In this document: positions 26,130 through 34,929 of the stretch, in pieces
How the letters are laid out: each line of letters opens with the position of its first letter
Position numbering within the stretch: position 1 is the first letter of the stretch
DNA from: Catalinimonas niigatensis
Lineage (GTDB): Bacteria; Bacteroidota; Bacteroidia; Cytophagales; Cyclobacteriaceae
Assembly (NCBI RefSeq): GCF_030506285.1
Contig: NZ_CP119422.1
Coordinates: 5,257,501-5,321,500, forward strand
DNA: 64,000 bases
Direction: 5' to 3'
Notes under the pieces: generated by a model
Database searches by the model: none
What the model was told of the DNA's origin: nothing
Seen by the model: the letters and a program-made list of their open reading frames with translations, nothing else
Translations under genes and position numbers: made by a program

Positions 26130-28421
26130 CTATTTTAAAAAATGTACAATAAATTCACTGCCCTTACCCAGTGCACTTTTTACTTCCAGCGTACCTCCAT
26201 TACTTTCTATAATGCGTTTGATGGTGTACAGACCGATACCACTGCCTTCTACGTGGGTATGGAGCCTCTTGAACATCTGGAAGAGCTTCTGCTGCTGCTC
26301 CTGGCTCAGACCTAAGCCATTATCTTTGACAGATAACATCACTACACCATCTTCAAGATACGTATTAATTTCTATAACAGGGGATTTGTTGACATCATAA
26401 TACTTAACTGCATTAGATAGTAAGTTGTACAATATGCTCCTGAGATTCGCCCTTTTGTACATAATTAAAGGAACCTGGAGGTCAAGTTTTATCTCCGGAT
26501 TAATTTTATCCATGTGCTGGATATCAGGTTTTATCTCATCAAAGAGCTCACTAAAACTGACCATCTCCCTGGGAGTGTTTGCATCTTCATGTTGTATTCT
26601 GGTAAATTCTACCAGATCTGTGATGGCCTTATTCAGTTTTTTGATAGAAGTATCCATCATTCCGAGCAGTAGGTTTTCACGCTTATCCGTTTTGCTTAGA
26701 ATAGTGTCCCGGAGAGCAATCATGAGGCCTTCCAGGTTAGTGATGGGTGCTCTCAGATCATGGGAGGCAGTATACACGAAGTTGTCCAGATCCGTATTGA
26801 TTCTTTCCAGTTCTACATTTTTTTGCTTTGCTTCGGTGATGTCCATTACCACCCCGGTCATCCGTACTGCCTGCCCTTCTTTGTAAAAAGTTTTTCCTTT
26901 AAGGACAATCCAGCGCTTCTCATCCTGTGCGGTATTGATCTGTACTTCCAGCGCAAGCTGTCCGGATATTTTTGCCTCTTCAAACTGTGAAGATACTTGC
27001 TTTCTGTCTTTCGGTAATGTATGCTCTATTAAGCGTTCAAAACTCCAGTCCGGGAGTTGCTTTTTATAACCGAATATATAATCATGTTGTAATGAATGGG
27101 AAAAGGTGCCACTGGCCAGATCCATATCCCAGGTTCCCATCTCACCGGCTTCCAGCGCAATACGTAGGCTTTCTTCACTTCTTTCTGCCTGTTTTCTGGC
27201 ATGTATCTGTTCGCTGACTTCAAAGGCGAATACCAGTATTCCGTAGATAGTTCCTTCAGTATTACGCATCGCCTGGTACACAAAAGTAAAATAATGGCTT
27301 ACAAGTTTGCCCTTATTGCCTGGGTCTAATAGAATGGGTAACTCTTTGCCTACATAAGTTTCTCCACTTTGAAAAACATTGTCTAGTATATCAATAATAG
27401 GTTGCTCTTTCAATTCAGGGAGTGCTTCCAGAATTGGCTTTCCTTCTAATTGTCTGTCTTGAAAAAGCTGCTGGTAGGGAGGGTTTACCAGGTCAAAGGT
27501 ATAATTTGGGCCCAGAAGCGTAGCGATAAGAGCAGGAGCATTCATAAATAATGCTTTCAGAGCTTTACTTTGCCTTTGTTCTTCCAGCAGGGTCGCCTGT
27601 TCCATAGCTTTAATCCTTTCTTTCTCAGCAGCTTCTTTCTGCTCACTGATGTCCATGATTACCCCTGACATGCTTACTGCCTGCCCTTTCAAATTAAATG
27701 AGGCTTTCCCTTTGACATGAATCCAGTGGATGCTTTGGTCAGGCCATTGAATTCTTGCCTCATAATTCAAAATACCGCTTTGTTTGGCTTCCTTATAGTT
27801 TGCTTTGGCTGCTTCTCTTTCCTCCTCGAGGATAAGCTCCCAGAAAGTATCTATGTCCCAACTGGTGTGGAGTTCATCGTAGCCGAAAATGGCTTCGTAG
27901 CCCGAAGAGCGGGTAGTAGTACCTTGCACAAAATCTACATACCAGGTGCCCATTTTTCCGGCTTCCAAAGAAATTTTCAGTATCTCTTCGTTTCTTTCTG
28001 CCAGTTGCCGGGCTTTGACCAATTCTGTCACTTCAGTAGCTACCTGTATGATTCCGATGATATTTTCTTCAGTATCGCGCAGAGGCTTGTAAAGAATATT
28101 AAAATAGCAAAGATTGATCTTTCCATTTCGCTCCAGGGTAGCAGGGAGTTCATCTCCGGTGAAAGGCTCGCCGGTATGCAGCACTTTAGCTAAAATTTCT
28201 TCAAAGCCTTGTTCAGCTACTTCAGGCAAAGCTTTAAAAAGAGATTTATTGATTACCTGCTCATGGCTGCGCCCCCATATTTCACACATAGAAGGATTGG
28301 CCAGTTCAATGACATGTTCCTGTCCTATATAAATACCAATTGCAACCGGAGCCTGCATGTACAACTGATCATACCACTGAGAGGCGCTCAATGCAGGTGA
28401 AGTATTAGATTCCAAATTCAA
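26130..28421 (-). CDS. Multi-PAS sensor histidine kinase
   Basis: This is a 763-residue soluble kinase without membrane segments. Four PAS/PAC units fill residues 15-540. Units one and three (YMQAPVAIGIY and FMNAPALIATL) are alike, and so are units two and four (ISLEAGKMGTWYVDF and IALEAGEMGTWDMDL). This indicates duplication of a two-PAS block. The HisKA box FVYTASHDLRAPITNLEGLM and an HATPase domain (NLLSNAVKYYD, DNGLGLS, GSGIGLYTIKRI) follow. It probably senses a cytoplasmic small molecule, redox state or light through the PAS domains. Its partner is the receiver protein 42 bases downstream. Confidence 0.93.
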   Translation of the reverse strand: MNLESNTSPALSASQWYDQLYMQAPVAIGIYIGQEHVIELANPSMCEIWGRSHEQVINKSLFKALPEVAEQGFEEILAKVLHTGEPFTGDELPATLERNGKINLCYFNILYKPLRDTEENIIGIIQVATEVTELVKARQLAERNEEILKISLEAGKMGTWYVDFVQGTTTRSSGYEAIFGYDELHTSWDIDTFWELILEEEREAAKANYKEAKQSGILNYEARIQWPDQSIHWIHVKGKASFNLKGQAVSMSGVIMDISEQKEAAEKERIKAMEQATLLEEQRQSKALKALFMNAPALIATLLGPNYTFDLVNPPYQQLFQDRQLEGKPILEALPELKEQPIIDILDNVFQSGETYVGKELPILLDPGNKGKLVSHYFTFVYQAMRNTEGTIYGILVFAFEVSEQIHARKQAERSEESLRIALEAGEMGTWDMDLASGTFSHSLQHDYIFGYKKQLPDWSFERLIEHTLPKDRKQVSSQFEEAKISGQLALEVQINTAQDEKRWIVLKGKTFYKEGQAVRMTGVVMDITEAKQKNVELERINTDLDNFVYTASHDLRAPITNLEGLMIALRDTILSKTDKRENLLLGMMDTSIKKLNKAITDLVEFTRIQHEDANTPREMVSFSELFDEIKPDIQHMDKINPEIKLDLQVPLIMYKRANLRSILYNLLSNAVKYYDVNKSPVIEINTYLEDGVVMLSVKDNGLGLSQEQQQKLFQMFKRLHTHVEGSGIGLYTIKRIIESNGGTLEVKSALGKGSEFIVHFLK

Positions 28422-28780
28422 AATAATTTATGCACAAAAGTACAATAATTCATAGCTTATGTTTGCTAACAAATGTACAGAAGGAATAGTTAAAAAATTT
28501 AATAATATCAATCTCTTGTTGAACTATAAGGATTTTTAATACTTCCTTTTTCCTGTATTGCATTTATAATCTACTTAAAAATATGTTTTTAAAAGCGTAA
28601 GCTCTTTTAAAAACGCAGTCTGATAAGCAATATTTTTATAGAGAATAATATAAACCATAAGGCATTCCATAAAGGATTCATTAAATTGTTTTCCATCTGA
28701 AACGAAATTGAAACTTTTTAAAATAAGGCTTTTTGAGTTTTTATGTATCAGCTTTATTTTAGTCTTAAAAAGACGCACTT
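28422..28780. other. AT-rich intergenic region
   Basis: These 359 bases separate divergent genes. The sequence is strongly AT-rich. A short minus-strand frame (28575-28796) lacks coding character. No hairpin or clear promoter box stands out apart from CACTTTTG at 28776-28783, which overlaps the next start codon and may be chance. Confidence 0.4.
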
Positions 28781-29329
28781 TTGAAAATATATCCAAAAAT
28801 CATTTTCCCCTTTCTACTTATCCTGATAAGCCATTTATCCTTTGGACAGAAGCAACTGGTGGTTTTGAAGTATGATGAAGTAGTGGCTCGTTTCAGCTCT
28901 GGGCAGGCTTTTGACTTCAAATACAAAGGCAATCGGAAAAAGGTATCCACCTATATTCGTGACTTATTAGATACAGCGATTGTTACTTACGATGATACCG
29001 TATCCATATACGAGATAGATAGAATCTATTTTGAACAACATGCTTTTCACCAGACATTAGGTGCGGCATTGGTTATTGTTGGGGTCGGTAGATTTGTGAT
29101 CGATCAGGTCAATAACCTGGCGGTGCATGGCAATAAACCTTCTCTGGATAGTGAGGTGAATCAGTTTTCTATTTCTACGGTACTGGCTGGTTTGCCTATG
29201 CTGTTGATCAGAAAAAGGTCTCAGAAAATGTTATATAAGTATAAAGCAATTGTTATTAATCAGGATTCCTATCTATACCTGCATCCAGATGGATATCGCT
29301 CTCCTTATTTGCAGGGAGCTTACGATTGA
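28781..29329 (+). CDS. Exported hypothetical protein with TTG start
   Basis: The frame opens with TTG at 28781, since TAA at 28766-28768 closes it upstream and no ATG precedes the signal peptide. Residues 1-23 form a signal peptide (KIIFPFLLILISHLSFGQ). The mature 160 residues contain LKYDEVVARFSSGQAFDFKY, a pattern common in small Bacteroidota exported proteins. A hydrophobic segment (LGAALVIVGVGRFVIDQV) at about 97-115 and another (STVLAGLPMLLI) suggest membrane association. The function is unknown. It converges on the anti-sigma candidate gene with 21 bases between them. Confidence 0.75.
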   Translation: MKIYPKIIFPFLLILISHLSFGQKQLVVLKYDEVVARFSSGQAFDFKYKGNRKKVSTYIRDLLDTAIVTYDDTVSIYEIDRIYFEQHAFHQTLGAALVIVGVGRFVIDQVNNLAVHGNKPSLDSEVNQFSISTVLAGLPMLLIRKRSQKMLYKYKAIVINQDSYLYLHPDGYRSPYLQGAYD

Positions 29330-29350
29330 TTTTCATTGGTAATTTTATAT

Positions 29351-29704
29351 TCATCCGGCAAAATGATCCACCTGCTTTTTGATCCAGGGGCTGATCAACA
29401 TCAACACCCAGAAAGAAACCAATGAGAGTATGATGTTCATCATTTGCTGAATGGACAAAGAAGAGGTGAGTTGTTCATGCAGGTATGAGAAATCATTTTC
29501 GGCCACAAAGCTGATACCTAGCGTACTAACTGAGAGCAATGCAAAAATAAAGACCCAGGGCTTTAGACTCTTTTCAATCGCTGTAGTCTGAGGTGCTTTT
29601 TGCATCGCTGCAATCTGAAGCATGACACGCTCAGAAAAACCAGTCGTCGGTTCCTCCATGCCGCGCTGTAGTATCTTTCTTATCTTCTCGTCTTCTGCAC
29701 TCAT
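29351..29704 (-). CDS. Small two-TM membrane protein, probable anti-sigma partner
   Basis: This is a 117-residue protein. A cytoplasmic N-terminal part of about 45 residues (KIRKILQRGMEEPTTGFSER) precedes two membrane helices (about 47-64 and 86-107). It starts inside the last bases of the upstream sigma gene (overlap 29701-29704, ATGA). This arrangement, a short cytoplasmic helix plus membrane helices directly after an ECF sigma gene, is typical of anti-sigma factors. No zinc-binding HxxxCxxC motif is present, so the anti-sigma role is inferred from position. Confidence 0.65.
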   Translation of the reverse strand: MSAEDEKIRKILQRGMEEPTTGFSERVMLQIAAMQKAPQTTAIEKSLKPWVFIFALLSVSTLGISFVAENDFSYLHEQLTSSLSIQQMMNIILSLVSFWVLMLISPWIKKQVDHFAG

Positions 29705-30288
29705 AACAAACTCTTTGTTTCTTCTTTTAATATCTCTGTCAACTTAGTGGCTAATTTCTGCCTGCTTCTATGGAGCAAGACCTTAACATTTGACTGACTC
29801 AAACCACTGACTTTCGCTACTTCTGAAGTATTCAATTCATTCAGATAATATAACGTGATGACCAATCTCTCATCTTCTTTCAAACTCAGCATAGATTCCT
29901 GTATCATTCTTTTCTGGTCCTGTAGGTGACAGGCTGATAAAGCTTCATCCGGAAAAGAAATATGTGCTTGCATATTTACACCTTCCAGCGTAATCGTAGA
30001 AATTTTTTTTCTTTTGCCTTTATTCAATGAAGTATTCACTACGATCCGGTACAGCCAGGTAGAAAACTTAGCTTCTCTTTTGAAAGTACGTAATGCAGAA
30101 AAAGCTTTCAAAAAGGCATCCTGCGCAGCTTCTTCAGCATCTTCCCGGTTCAGAAGAATATTAAAAGCCAGGGTAAACGCCATTTTCTGATATTTTTCAA
30201 TCAGTAGGGCAAAGGCCATAGTATCGCCCTGAAGCGTTTTTTCTATCTGAATGTCATCTTCCTGCTGGTTCATTAACGAATTGGACAA
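29701..30288 (-). CDS. ECF RNA polymerase sigma factor
   Basis: The 195-residue protein has sigma region 2 (ALLIEKYQKMAFTLAFNIL through FSTWLYRIVVNTSLN) and region 4 (LVITLYYLNELNTSEVAKVSGLSQSNVKVLLHRSRQKLA, cited here by its ends). There is no region 3, so it belongs to the extracytoplasmic-function class. An internal ATG at 30273 is an alternative start. It overlaps the next gene by four bases. It most likely directs a small envelope regulon and is held by the product of that gene. The DUF6249 gene lies divergently upstream and may be a target. Confidence 0.93.
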   Translation of the reverse strand: MSNSLMNQQEDDIQIEKTLQGDTMAFALLIEKYQKMAFTLAFNILLNREDAEEAAQDAFLKAFSALRTFKREAKFSTWLYRIVVNTSLNKGKRKKISTITLEGVNMQAHISFPDEALSACHLQDQKRMIQESMLSLKEDERLVITLYYLNELNTSEVAKVSGLSQSNVKVLLHRSRQKLATKLTEILKEETKSLL

Positions 30289-30390
30289 CCTCTACCTTTC
30301 ATTGGTTACAAAATAAAAAATATTCTGCTTTTGTAACCAATCTTGGGTTGCCCACTGTCAAAGCTAGTATACGCACAAACTTTAAAACTT

Positions 30391-30714
30391 ATGGAAAATT
30401 CTTTTCTGGGCTCTACGCTCTTCATCTTTCTGATCATCCTGGTGCTGATCACCATTTTCGGTATCTTCTACCTCTACTTTACCACCCGCAATAAAGAACG
30501 CATGGCATTGATTGAAAAAGGGATGAATCCCAATCTGGCCAACAGTGATTTCTGGCTGATTGTCGCGCTGATTGCGATAGGCATACCTTTAGGCTTGCTT
30601 TTTTCAGATTGGATTTCCAGTGATGGAGGCCCTTTGTGGGGATTTTTTATGGCAGGACTCAATATTGTGATGTACTACTTCATCAAATCCAGGCGCAGCA
30701 AAAGGTTGGACTGA
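30391..30714 (+). CDS. DUF6249-like small membrane protein
   Basis: I start this at ATG 30391 (MENSFLGSTLFIFLIILVLI); an upstream in-frame ATG at 30343 adds 16 residues that do not fit. The 107-residue protein has three membrane helices (about 7-29, 52-70 and 80-96). They are separated by a conserved-looking loop TTRNKERMALIEKGMNP, which is characteristic of the DUF6249 family. The C-terminus is basic (KSRRSKRLD). It lies divergent from an ECF sigma gene and is possibly under its control. The function is unknown. Confidence 0.75.
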   Translation: MENSFLGSTLFIFLIILVLITIFGIFYLYFTTRNKERMALIEKGMNPNLANSDFWLIVALIAIGIPLGLLFSDWISSDGGPLWGFFMAGLNIVMYYFIKSRRSKRLD

Positions 30715-30748
30715 CTCATAAAAGAGATACACCTGAACGTAAAAATAC

Positions 30749-30778
30749 AGCATCATGAACCAAATAGTCCATGATGCT
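30749..30778. terminator. Hairpin terminator between convergent genes
   Basis: AGCATCATG (30749-30757) pairs perfectly with CATGATGCT (30770-30778) around a 12-base loop. On the minus strand it is followed by TATTTTTAC, which fits an intrinsic terminator eight bases past the DUF4097 gene stop. On the plus strand a weaker T-rich segment follows, so it may serve both directions. Confidence 0.7.
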
Positions 30779-30786
30779 CCATACGT

Positions 30787-31587
30787 TTACTTTTTACGAA
30801 TATAGATGTTGCCATTGTGGTTTTTGAAGATCACCTTTGGTCCGCCACCATTGATGTTGCCATTGATACTTTTGTCCACGCTGACTTTGTATACCCCGTT
30901 TTCCTTTCGCTTGTCTACATTACCCGCTACATTGACATTCATATCAAAGTCGGTATAGATTTCACCATTCAATGTTTTCATCTGAGCAGTCATTTTGATG
31001 CTGGCCGGAAAGCTGACGTCAATGTCCCCGTTGAGGCTACTGAAAGCCATAGGAGTGTCAGGTGTGACTTCCACAAAATCTACTTTCACATCACCATTCA
31101 CCGTACTGGCCACTGCCGAGCCACCAATGCCTTCCAGCGTGATATTGCCATTGACATTGCTGATTTCCATTTCTCCCTTTAAGCCAGTGACATGAATGCT
31201 TCCATCATTGACGGTTTGGGCGTTGACAGAAAAATTAGGAGGAACCATAATTTCCAGGTCAGCGAGCTGATTGGGAGAACTGGTATCAATTCGCACCCGA
31301 TTGTCTTTTTCGCTGGCCTCCAACCCATAACTGGGACCGGAAATCTTGCGCATACCATCGCGGCTACTTTCCTTCTCCACCTTTCTGCCTCTTTCGTTGA
31401 TGCGAACCACTACCTCCTGTCCGTTGTAGCCTTTAATATTGATGGAACCTCTCACCATTTGTACTTCCAGTTGTCCTGCTTCACCGGGGCGACTGAGAGG
31501 AATAGCGATCTGCTCCTGCGCATTTGCCAGTCCTATGGCCAATAGATAAGTCAGCAAAGCAATCAATATAACTTTGATCAGTCTCAT
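30787..31587 (-). CDS. DUF4097 exported beta-helix protein (second copy)
   Basis: I start at ATG 31587, one base after the previous gene's stop. It gives a clean signal peptide (MRLIKVILIALLTYLLAIGLANAQ); the longer frame opens at 31611. About 240 mature residues form the DUF4097 fold, a right-handed parallel beta-helix. Its repeats are of the type VNGNITLEGIGG, TVNGDVKVDF, SLNGDIDVSF and TLNGEIYTDF. Related proteins are described as adhesin-like; their biochemical role is unproven. It is the last gene of a four-gene operon (sigma, HEAT protein, two DUF4097 proteins) ended by the hairpin at 30749-30778. Confidence 0.85.
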   Translation of the reverse strand: MRLIKVILIALLTYLLAIGLANAQEQIAIPLSRPGEAGQLEVQMVRGSINIKGYNGQEVVVRINERGRKVEKESSRDGMRKISGPSYGLEASEKDNRVRIDTSSPNQLADLEIMVPPNFSVNAQTVNDGSIHVTGLKGEMEISNVNGNITLEGIGGSAVASTVNGDVKVDFVEVTPDTPMAFSSLNGDIDVSFPASIKMTAQMKTLNGEIYTDFDMNVNVAGNVDKRKENGVYKVSVDKSINGNINGGGPKVIFKNHNGNIYIRKK

Positions 31588-31588
31588 A

Positions 31589-32455
31589 TCAGTACTTTTT
31601 AACATATACATTTCCGTTTAACACATTGAAATCAAGGACTGGCCCGCCATTATTGATTTGTAAGACCGTAGACTTATCCAGACGATACATTTTTTTATTG
31701 CCTTGTTCGGAGCTTGCCTGTTCTATACCCGGCTTGGTCTGTACATCTTCATAGTTGGTATACAAGTCTCCGTTCATGCTTTTGAAGCGTACATCGGCGT
31801 TCAGGTTAGCTGGGCAGATTACATTAATATCTCCGTTGATGGTATGAAACTCAGCATCAACTGTAGGCTTTTGTGTATAGCTCACTTCTATCTCGCCATT
31901 GACGGTATTGGCCTCAGTAAGTCCGCTAATCTGTTCAGCAGTGACATCTCCGTTCACATTGTGCAACTGAATGTCCTTCCCTTCTACATTTCTCACAGTC
32001 ACATTACCATCATTGACGGTAGAGGCTTGCAGACTGATATTGCGGGGCACACGCAGCTTGAAGTCATAATGGGAGTGATAATCAGGATCGTGGTGGTTGA
32101 CATGATAATGAAACCTGCGGCCTCTCAGCTCCGCTTTGACATCCGGATCTTCAGGATAAATCAGTATAATGTCTCCTTCTACTCTGGTGACCAGCCGCAC
32201 TTCTTCTTTGGCGTGCTCCAAAGCTTCCTGATCTTTCCCTTTGAGTACTTGTATTGCTTCCAGTTCTACCGTATTACCATCATAACCTTCAATTTCCACA
32301 CTTCCACTGATGTTTTTGAGGATGAGCAGGCGGTCAGTCTGCTGCTCAAAACTGAGCGATCTTTTGATGGTTTCCTCTTCCTCTACCCGCATTTTCTGAG
32401 TGTAGGCGTACAGCCCACACAGCATGAAGAGGGCAATAAATGCTATTTTTTTCAT
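31589..32455 (-). CDS. DUF4097 exported beta-helix protein (first copy)
   Basis: This 288-residue protein has a signal peptide (to about residue 19, YAYTQ). Its beta-helix repeats are like those of the downstream paralog: NVEGKDIQLHNVNGDVTAE, TVNGEIEVSY, TINGDINVIC and SMNGDLYTNY. A His/Asp-rich insert (YHVNHHDPDYHSHYD) at about residues 117-131 is absent from the paralog and could bind metal. The two copies probably arose by tandem duplication. It lies eight bases after the HEAT-protein gene, so envelope stress sensed by the sigma system likely controls it. Confidence 0.85.
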   Translation of the reverse strand: MKKIAFIALFMLCGLYAYTQKMRVEEEETIKRSLSFEQQTDRLLILKNISGSVEIEGYDGNTVELEAIQVLKGKDQEALEHAKEEVRLVTRVEGDIILIYPEDPDVKAELRGRRFHYHVNHHDPDYHSHYDFKLRVPRNISLQASTVNDGNVTVRNVEGKDIQLHNVNGDVTAEQISGLTEANTVNGEIEVSYTQKPTVDAEFHTINGDINVICPANLNADVRFKSMNGDLYTNYEDVQTKPGIEQASSEQGNKKMYRLDKSTVLQINNGGPVLDFNVLNGNVYVKKY

Positions 32456-32462
32456 GATTTTA

Positions 32463-33254
32463 TTAGGTTAAAGCTTTGATACTTTTTTTGATTTCTTCGG
32501 CTACCATTTCGTTGATATCCTGTTGTTCCATCAGTTGCTGAAGGGCTTCTACCGACTTCTTTTCCTGAAGTTGTACCATGGCTTCTGCCAGCGCAATCTG
32601 GACCATAGGCGCATCCTGTCCCGGAATGGATAGCACTAGCCCTTGGCGTACCCGAGGGTTTTGTGTGTAGTTCAGCAAAGCATCCAGAGCTGCCAGCCTC
32701 ACATTGACATGTGGGTCTTCGTTGAGTACTTTCAAAAGCGCAAGGCTGACTTTTTCATCGGTTTGTGCTAAGCGGTTGCTCATGCTGACCGCTTTTAGTC
32801 TTTGGGTAGCCGAAGGCTGTTCCAGCAGATTGATCACCATGGTTTCCTGCATGTTTTGCAGTTCTGCCCGCATGTCTGACATCTGCTGCTCATAGCCACG
32901 GTTTGTATTGAACCACAAGCCGATCATCAGTCCCAGCAAAAAGATGAAAGCGGTTGTTACCAATTGAGAAAGCTTAATATCCGTTTGCAAACGGGGAAGC
33001 CAGCTCCAACGCTTTTGCCTGCTGTTTTCTTTGGCAATTTCCAGATCCAGTTGTGCAAAGAAGTTATGCCTCAGCTGCTCTGATGGTTCCGGTGCCGGAT
33101 AGCTTTCCGACTTCAAATAAAACTGACGTAATTCTTCTATCTCTTCCTGCCGGATCACTCCAGCCTGAAGTAACTCATCCAACTGGCTTAGCTGCTCATC
33201 ACTGAGCTTTCCTTCCAGATAGTCTAAGACCAATATGATATGTTCATCCTTCAT
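32463..33254 (-). CDS. Membrane protein with HEAT-like repeats, anti-sigma candidate
   Basis: This 263-residue protein has three parts. The cytoplasmic N-terminus (about 1-92) begins IILVLDYLEGKLSDEQLSQLDELL, the zinc-less anti-sigma-type helix bundle. One transmembrane helix (about 97-114, LVTTAFIFLLGLMIGLWF) follows. The outer part has a coiled coil and HEAT-like repeats (LALLKVLNEDPHVNVRLAALDALL and similar). It overlaps the ECF sigma stop by four bases (33251-33254). The position and layout argue for an anti-sigma factor whose HEAT part senses an envelope signal. Confidence 0.78.
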   Translation of the reverse strand: MKDEHIILVLDYLEGKLSDEQLSQLDELLQAGVIRQEEIEELRQFYLKSESYPAPEPSEQLRHNFFAQLDLEIAKENSRQKRWSWLPRLQTDIKLSQLVTTAFIFLLGLMIGLWFNTNRGYEQQMSDMRAELQNMQETMVINLLEQPSATQRLKAVSMSNRLAQTDEKVSLALLKVLNEDPHVNVRLAALDALLNYTQNPRVRQGLVLSIPGQDAPMVQIALAEAMVQLQEKKSVEALQQLMEQQDINEMVAEEIKKSIKALT

Positions 33255-33802
33255 AATGCACTGAACTTTTCCAGTTTTTGAAAAATCTCTTTTAACTCCC
33301 TCATCGCCCGGTATACTTTCACTTTGACGTTCGCTTCGCTTGTGTTTTGCATATCGGCAATCTCCTGATAGCGTAAGCCCTGATAGCGACTGAGCACCAG
33401 CACTTCTCGTTTGTCATCGCTCAGGTAATGCATGGCTTTTTCCAGCAGCCTGATCTGTTCTTCTCTCGTTTCCTGGGCGGCTTCATCTTCCCAAAGTTTT
33501 TCTACTTCTTTGAAATTGTCAGTAGTCATCTTCTTCTTCTTTTTAAAATGATCGGCCAGCAGGTTACGCGCCAGATGATACATCCAGCTGGTAAACTTCC
33601 CCTCTCCGGTGAAGGTATGTCGGTACTTGATCATCCGCAGAAAAAGATTCTGCACCAGGTCTTCGCTCAGTTCAGTATCCTGACACATGCGATAATAAAA
33701 GCCAAAGAGGGGCCTGTGATGACGCTCGAAGAGAAGGCCCATTTTCTCGAGATCACCGTTTTTGACTTTAAGCATGATGGCGTTGTCGGCGCTGGAATCC
33801 AA
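33251..33802 (-). CDS. ECF RNA polymerase sigma factor
   Basis: This 183-residue protein has region 2 (LFERHHRPLFGFYYRMCQDTE; the DLVQNLFLRMI and FTSWMYHLARNLLADHFK helices) and region 4 (EVLVLSRYQGLRYQEIADM, TSEANVKVKVYRAMREL). It has no region 1 or 3. It is the first gene of the four-gene operon that runs to 30787 and ATGA-overlaps the second gene. It probably autoregulates that operon once released by the HEAT protein. A promoter box is not clear in the 147-base upstream gap. Confidence 0.93.
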   Translation of the reverse strand: MDSSADNAIMLKVKNGDLEKMGLLFERHHRPLFGFYYRMCQDTELSEDLVQNLFLRMIKYRHTFTGEGKFTSWMYHLARNLLADHFKKKKKMTTDNFKEVEKLWEDEAAQETREEQIRLLEKAMHYLSDDKREVLVLSRYQGLRYQEIADMQNTSEANVKVKVYRAMRELKEIFQKLEKFSAL

Positions 33803-33949
33803 GTTTGGTAGTTTTGTCCGGGGAAACTTTGACTTTAGGGAAAGGTTACAAATAAGTTTTAAATTTTTTGTATGTTATCCCAGCAAGTGCAATGGTATTA
33901 CAGTATTAGGGAATAATGAAGGTACTAAAAGTAATTTTACAGCAAGAGA

Positions 33950-34783
33950 ATGGAAGAGCGTATCCAAAGATTGAATTTGTTTCGGAAGTATTTTGGAGAA
34001 GTAGTGCAGCAAGTATTTCCTCATATGGGTTGGTCTTATTTAAACTTAACATCAGATGAGGAAAATAAACTTATAGCTAAAGCAGGCTTTAAATTAAGGA
34101 GTGAGTTTCTAAAAGGTACAAAATACCATTATACAATAACCAAAAACTTTATACACTATACCAGCGTGAGTGGGTTATTAAGTATTTTAAGAGAAGGAAA
34201 AATCAGACTCTATGAACTACACAGTTTGGATGATCCGCAGGAACTTTCTTATTCTACAAAAAGGGTGCTAGCTGAAACCATAGATCAGACACAACTTGAT
34301 AAGCTCAAAAGAGCAATTTTTTCCCTGTCCATGTGTGAGGTTGAAGAGGAGAAGGAGAATTTAAAAGACTTTAATACCTGGAGGTTATATGGGTCTGATG
34401 GTTATGGAGCCGGTTTGGTATTAGCTATGGAGGGTGATAATTATATTGAGCAGATTAGTAAAGTGTTTTACTATGAACATGAGCTTGATGACATAAAAAA
34501 GCTGGTAAACTTATCTGATGAGTTTATGATAAATGAATCTTTGATAGTCGAAAACCTTTATGAAAGCTTATTTGCAAGATTATTAGCCTTTCATAAGGTA
34601 GGAATTTATGAATTGGAAAATGAAGTTAGGTTGACTCAGTATATGGGTAATGAAAATTACTATTACCAAACCATACAATACGATTTGAAGAATAATAAAG
34701 AAAGAAGATTTATCAATAAAAATTTGCTTTCCGATTTTTCGGAGAGGGACCCATATGAACTTACCATCAAGCCGAAAAAATAA
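33950..34783 (+). CDS. DUF2971 protein, C-terminus lost by frameshift
   Basis: The 277-residue frame holds the DUF2971 core. It starts near residue 65 with FIHYTSVSGLLSILREGKIRLYELHSLDDPQEL, where HYTS and the DP-E pair are typical. It continues with WRLYGSDGYGAGLVLAM. The frame stops at TAA 34781-34783, just after a run of six A's (34775-34780). Adding one A continues the protein as IILGYRYSEGDKEEVQKVV to a stop at 34912, matching the family's usual C-terminal strand and helix. So about 44 residues are displaced. DUF2971 proteins are often in defence or mobile contexts, but nothing around this one shows that. It could still fold if the lesion is real. Confidence 0.7.
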   Translation: MEERIQRLNLFRKYFGEVVQQVFPHMGWSYLNLTSDEENKLIAKAGFKLRSEFLKGTKYHYTITKNFIHYTSVSGLLSILREGKIRLYELHSLDDPQELSYSTKRVLAETIDQTQLDKLKRAIFSLSMCEVEEEKENLKDFNTWRLYGSDGYGAGLVLAMEGDNYIEQISKVFYYEHELDDIKKLVNLSDEFMINESLIVENLYESLFARLLAFHKVGIYELENEVRLTQYMGNENYYYQTIQYDLKNNKERRFINKNLLSDFSERDPYELTIKPKK

Positions 34784-34914
34784 TTCTAGGTTATAGATAT
34801 AGTGAAGGTGATAAAGAAGAAGTACAGAAAGTTGTCAATAAAATTTCTAATGCATCATTAGGTTATTCGGTAGATGTAGAGTTGACGAAACTCAAGCAGT
34901 TTTTCAATAGATAA
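34784..34914 (+). pseudogene. Displaced C-terminal tail of the DUF2971 gene
   Basis: The +1 frame after the A run encodes IILGYRYSEGDKEEV and ends NR-stop at 34912-34914. The frame is open, its composition matches the upstream gene, and the ILGYRYS strand fits the end of DUF2971 domains. It has no start of its own. It is best read as the frameshifted tail of the preceding gene. Confidence 0.65.
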
Positions 34915-34929
34915 AAAGCAAATATATAA

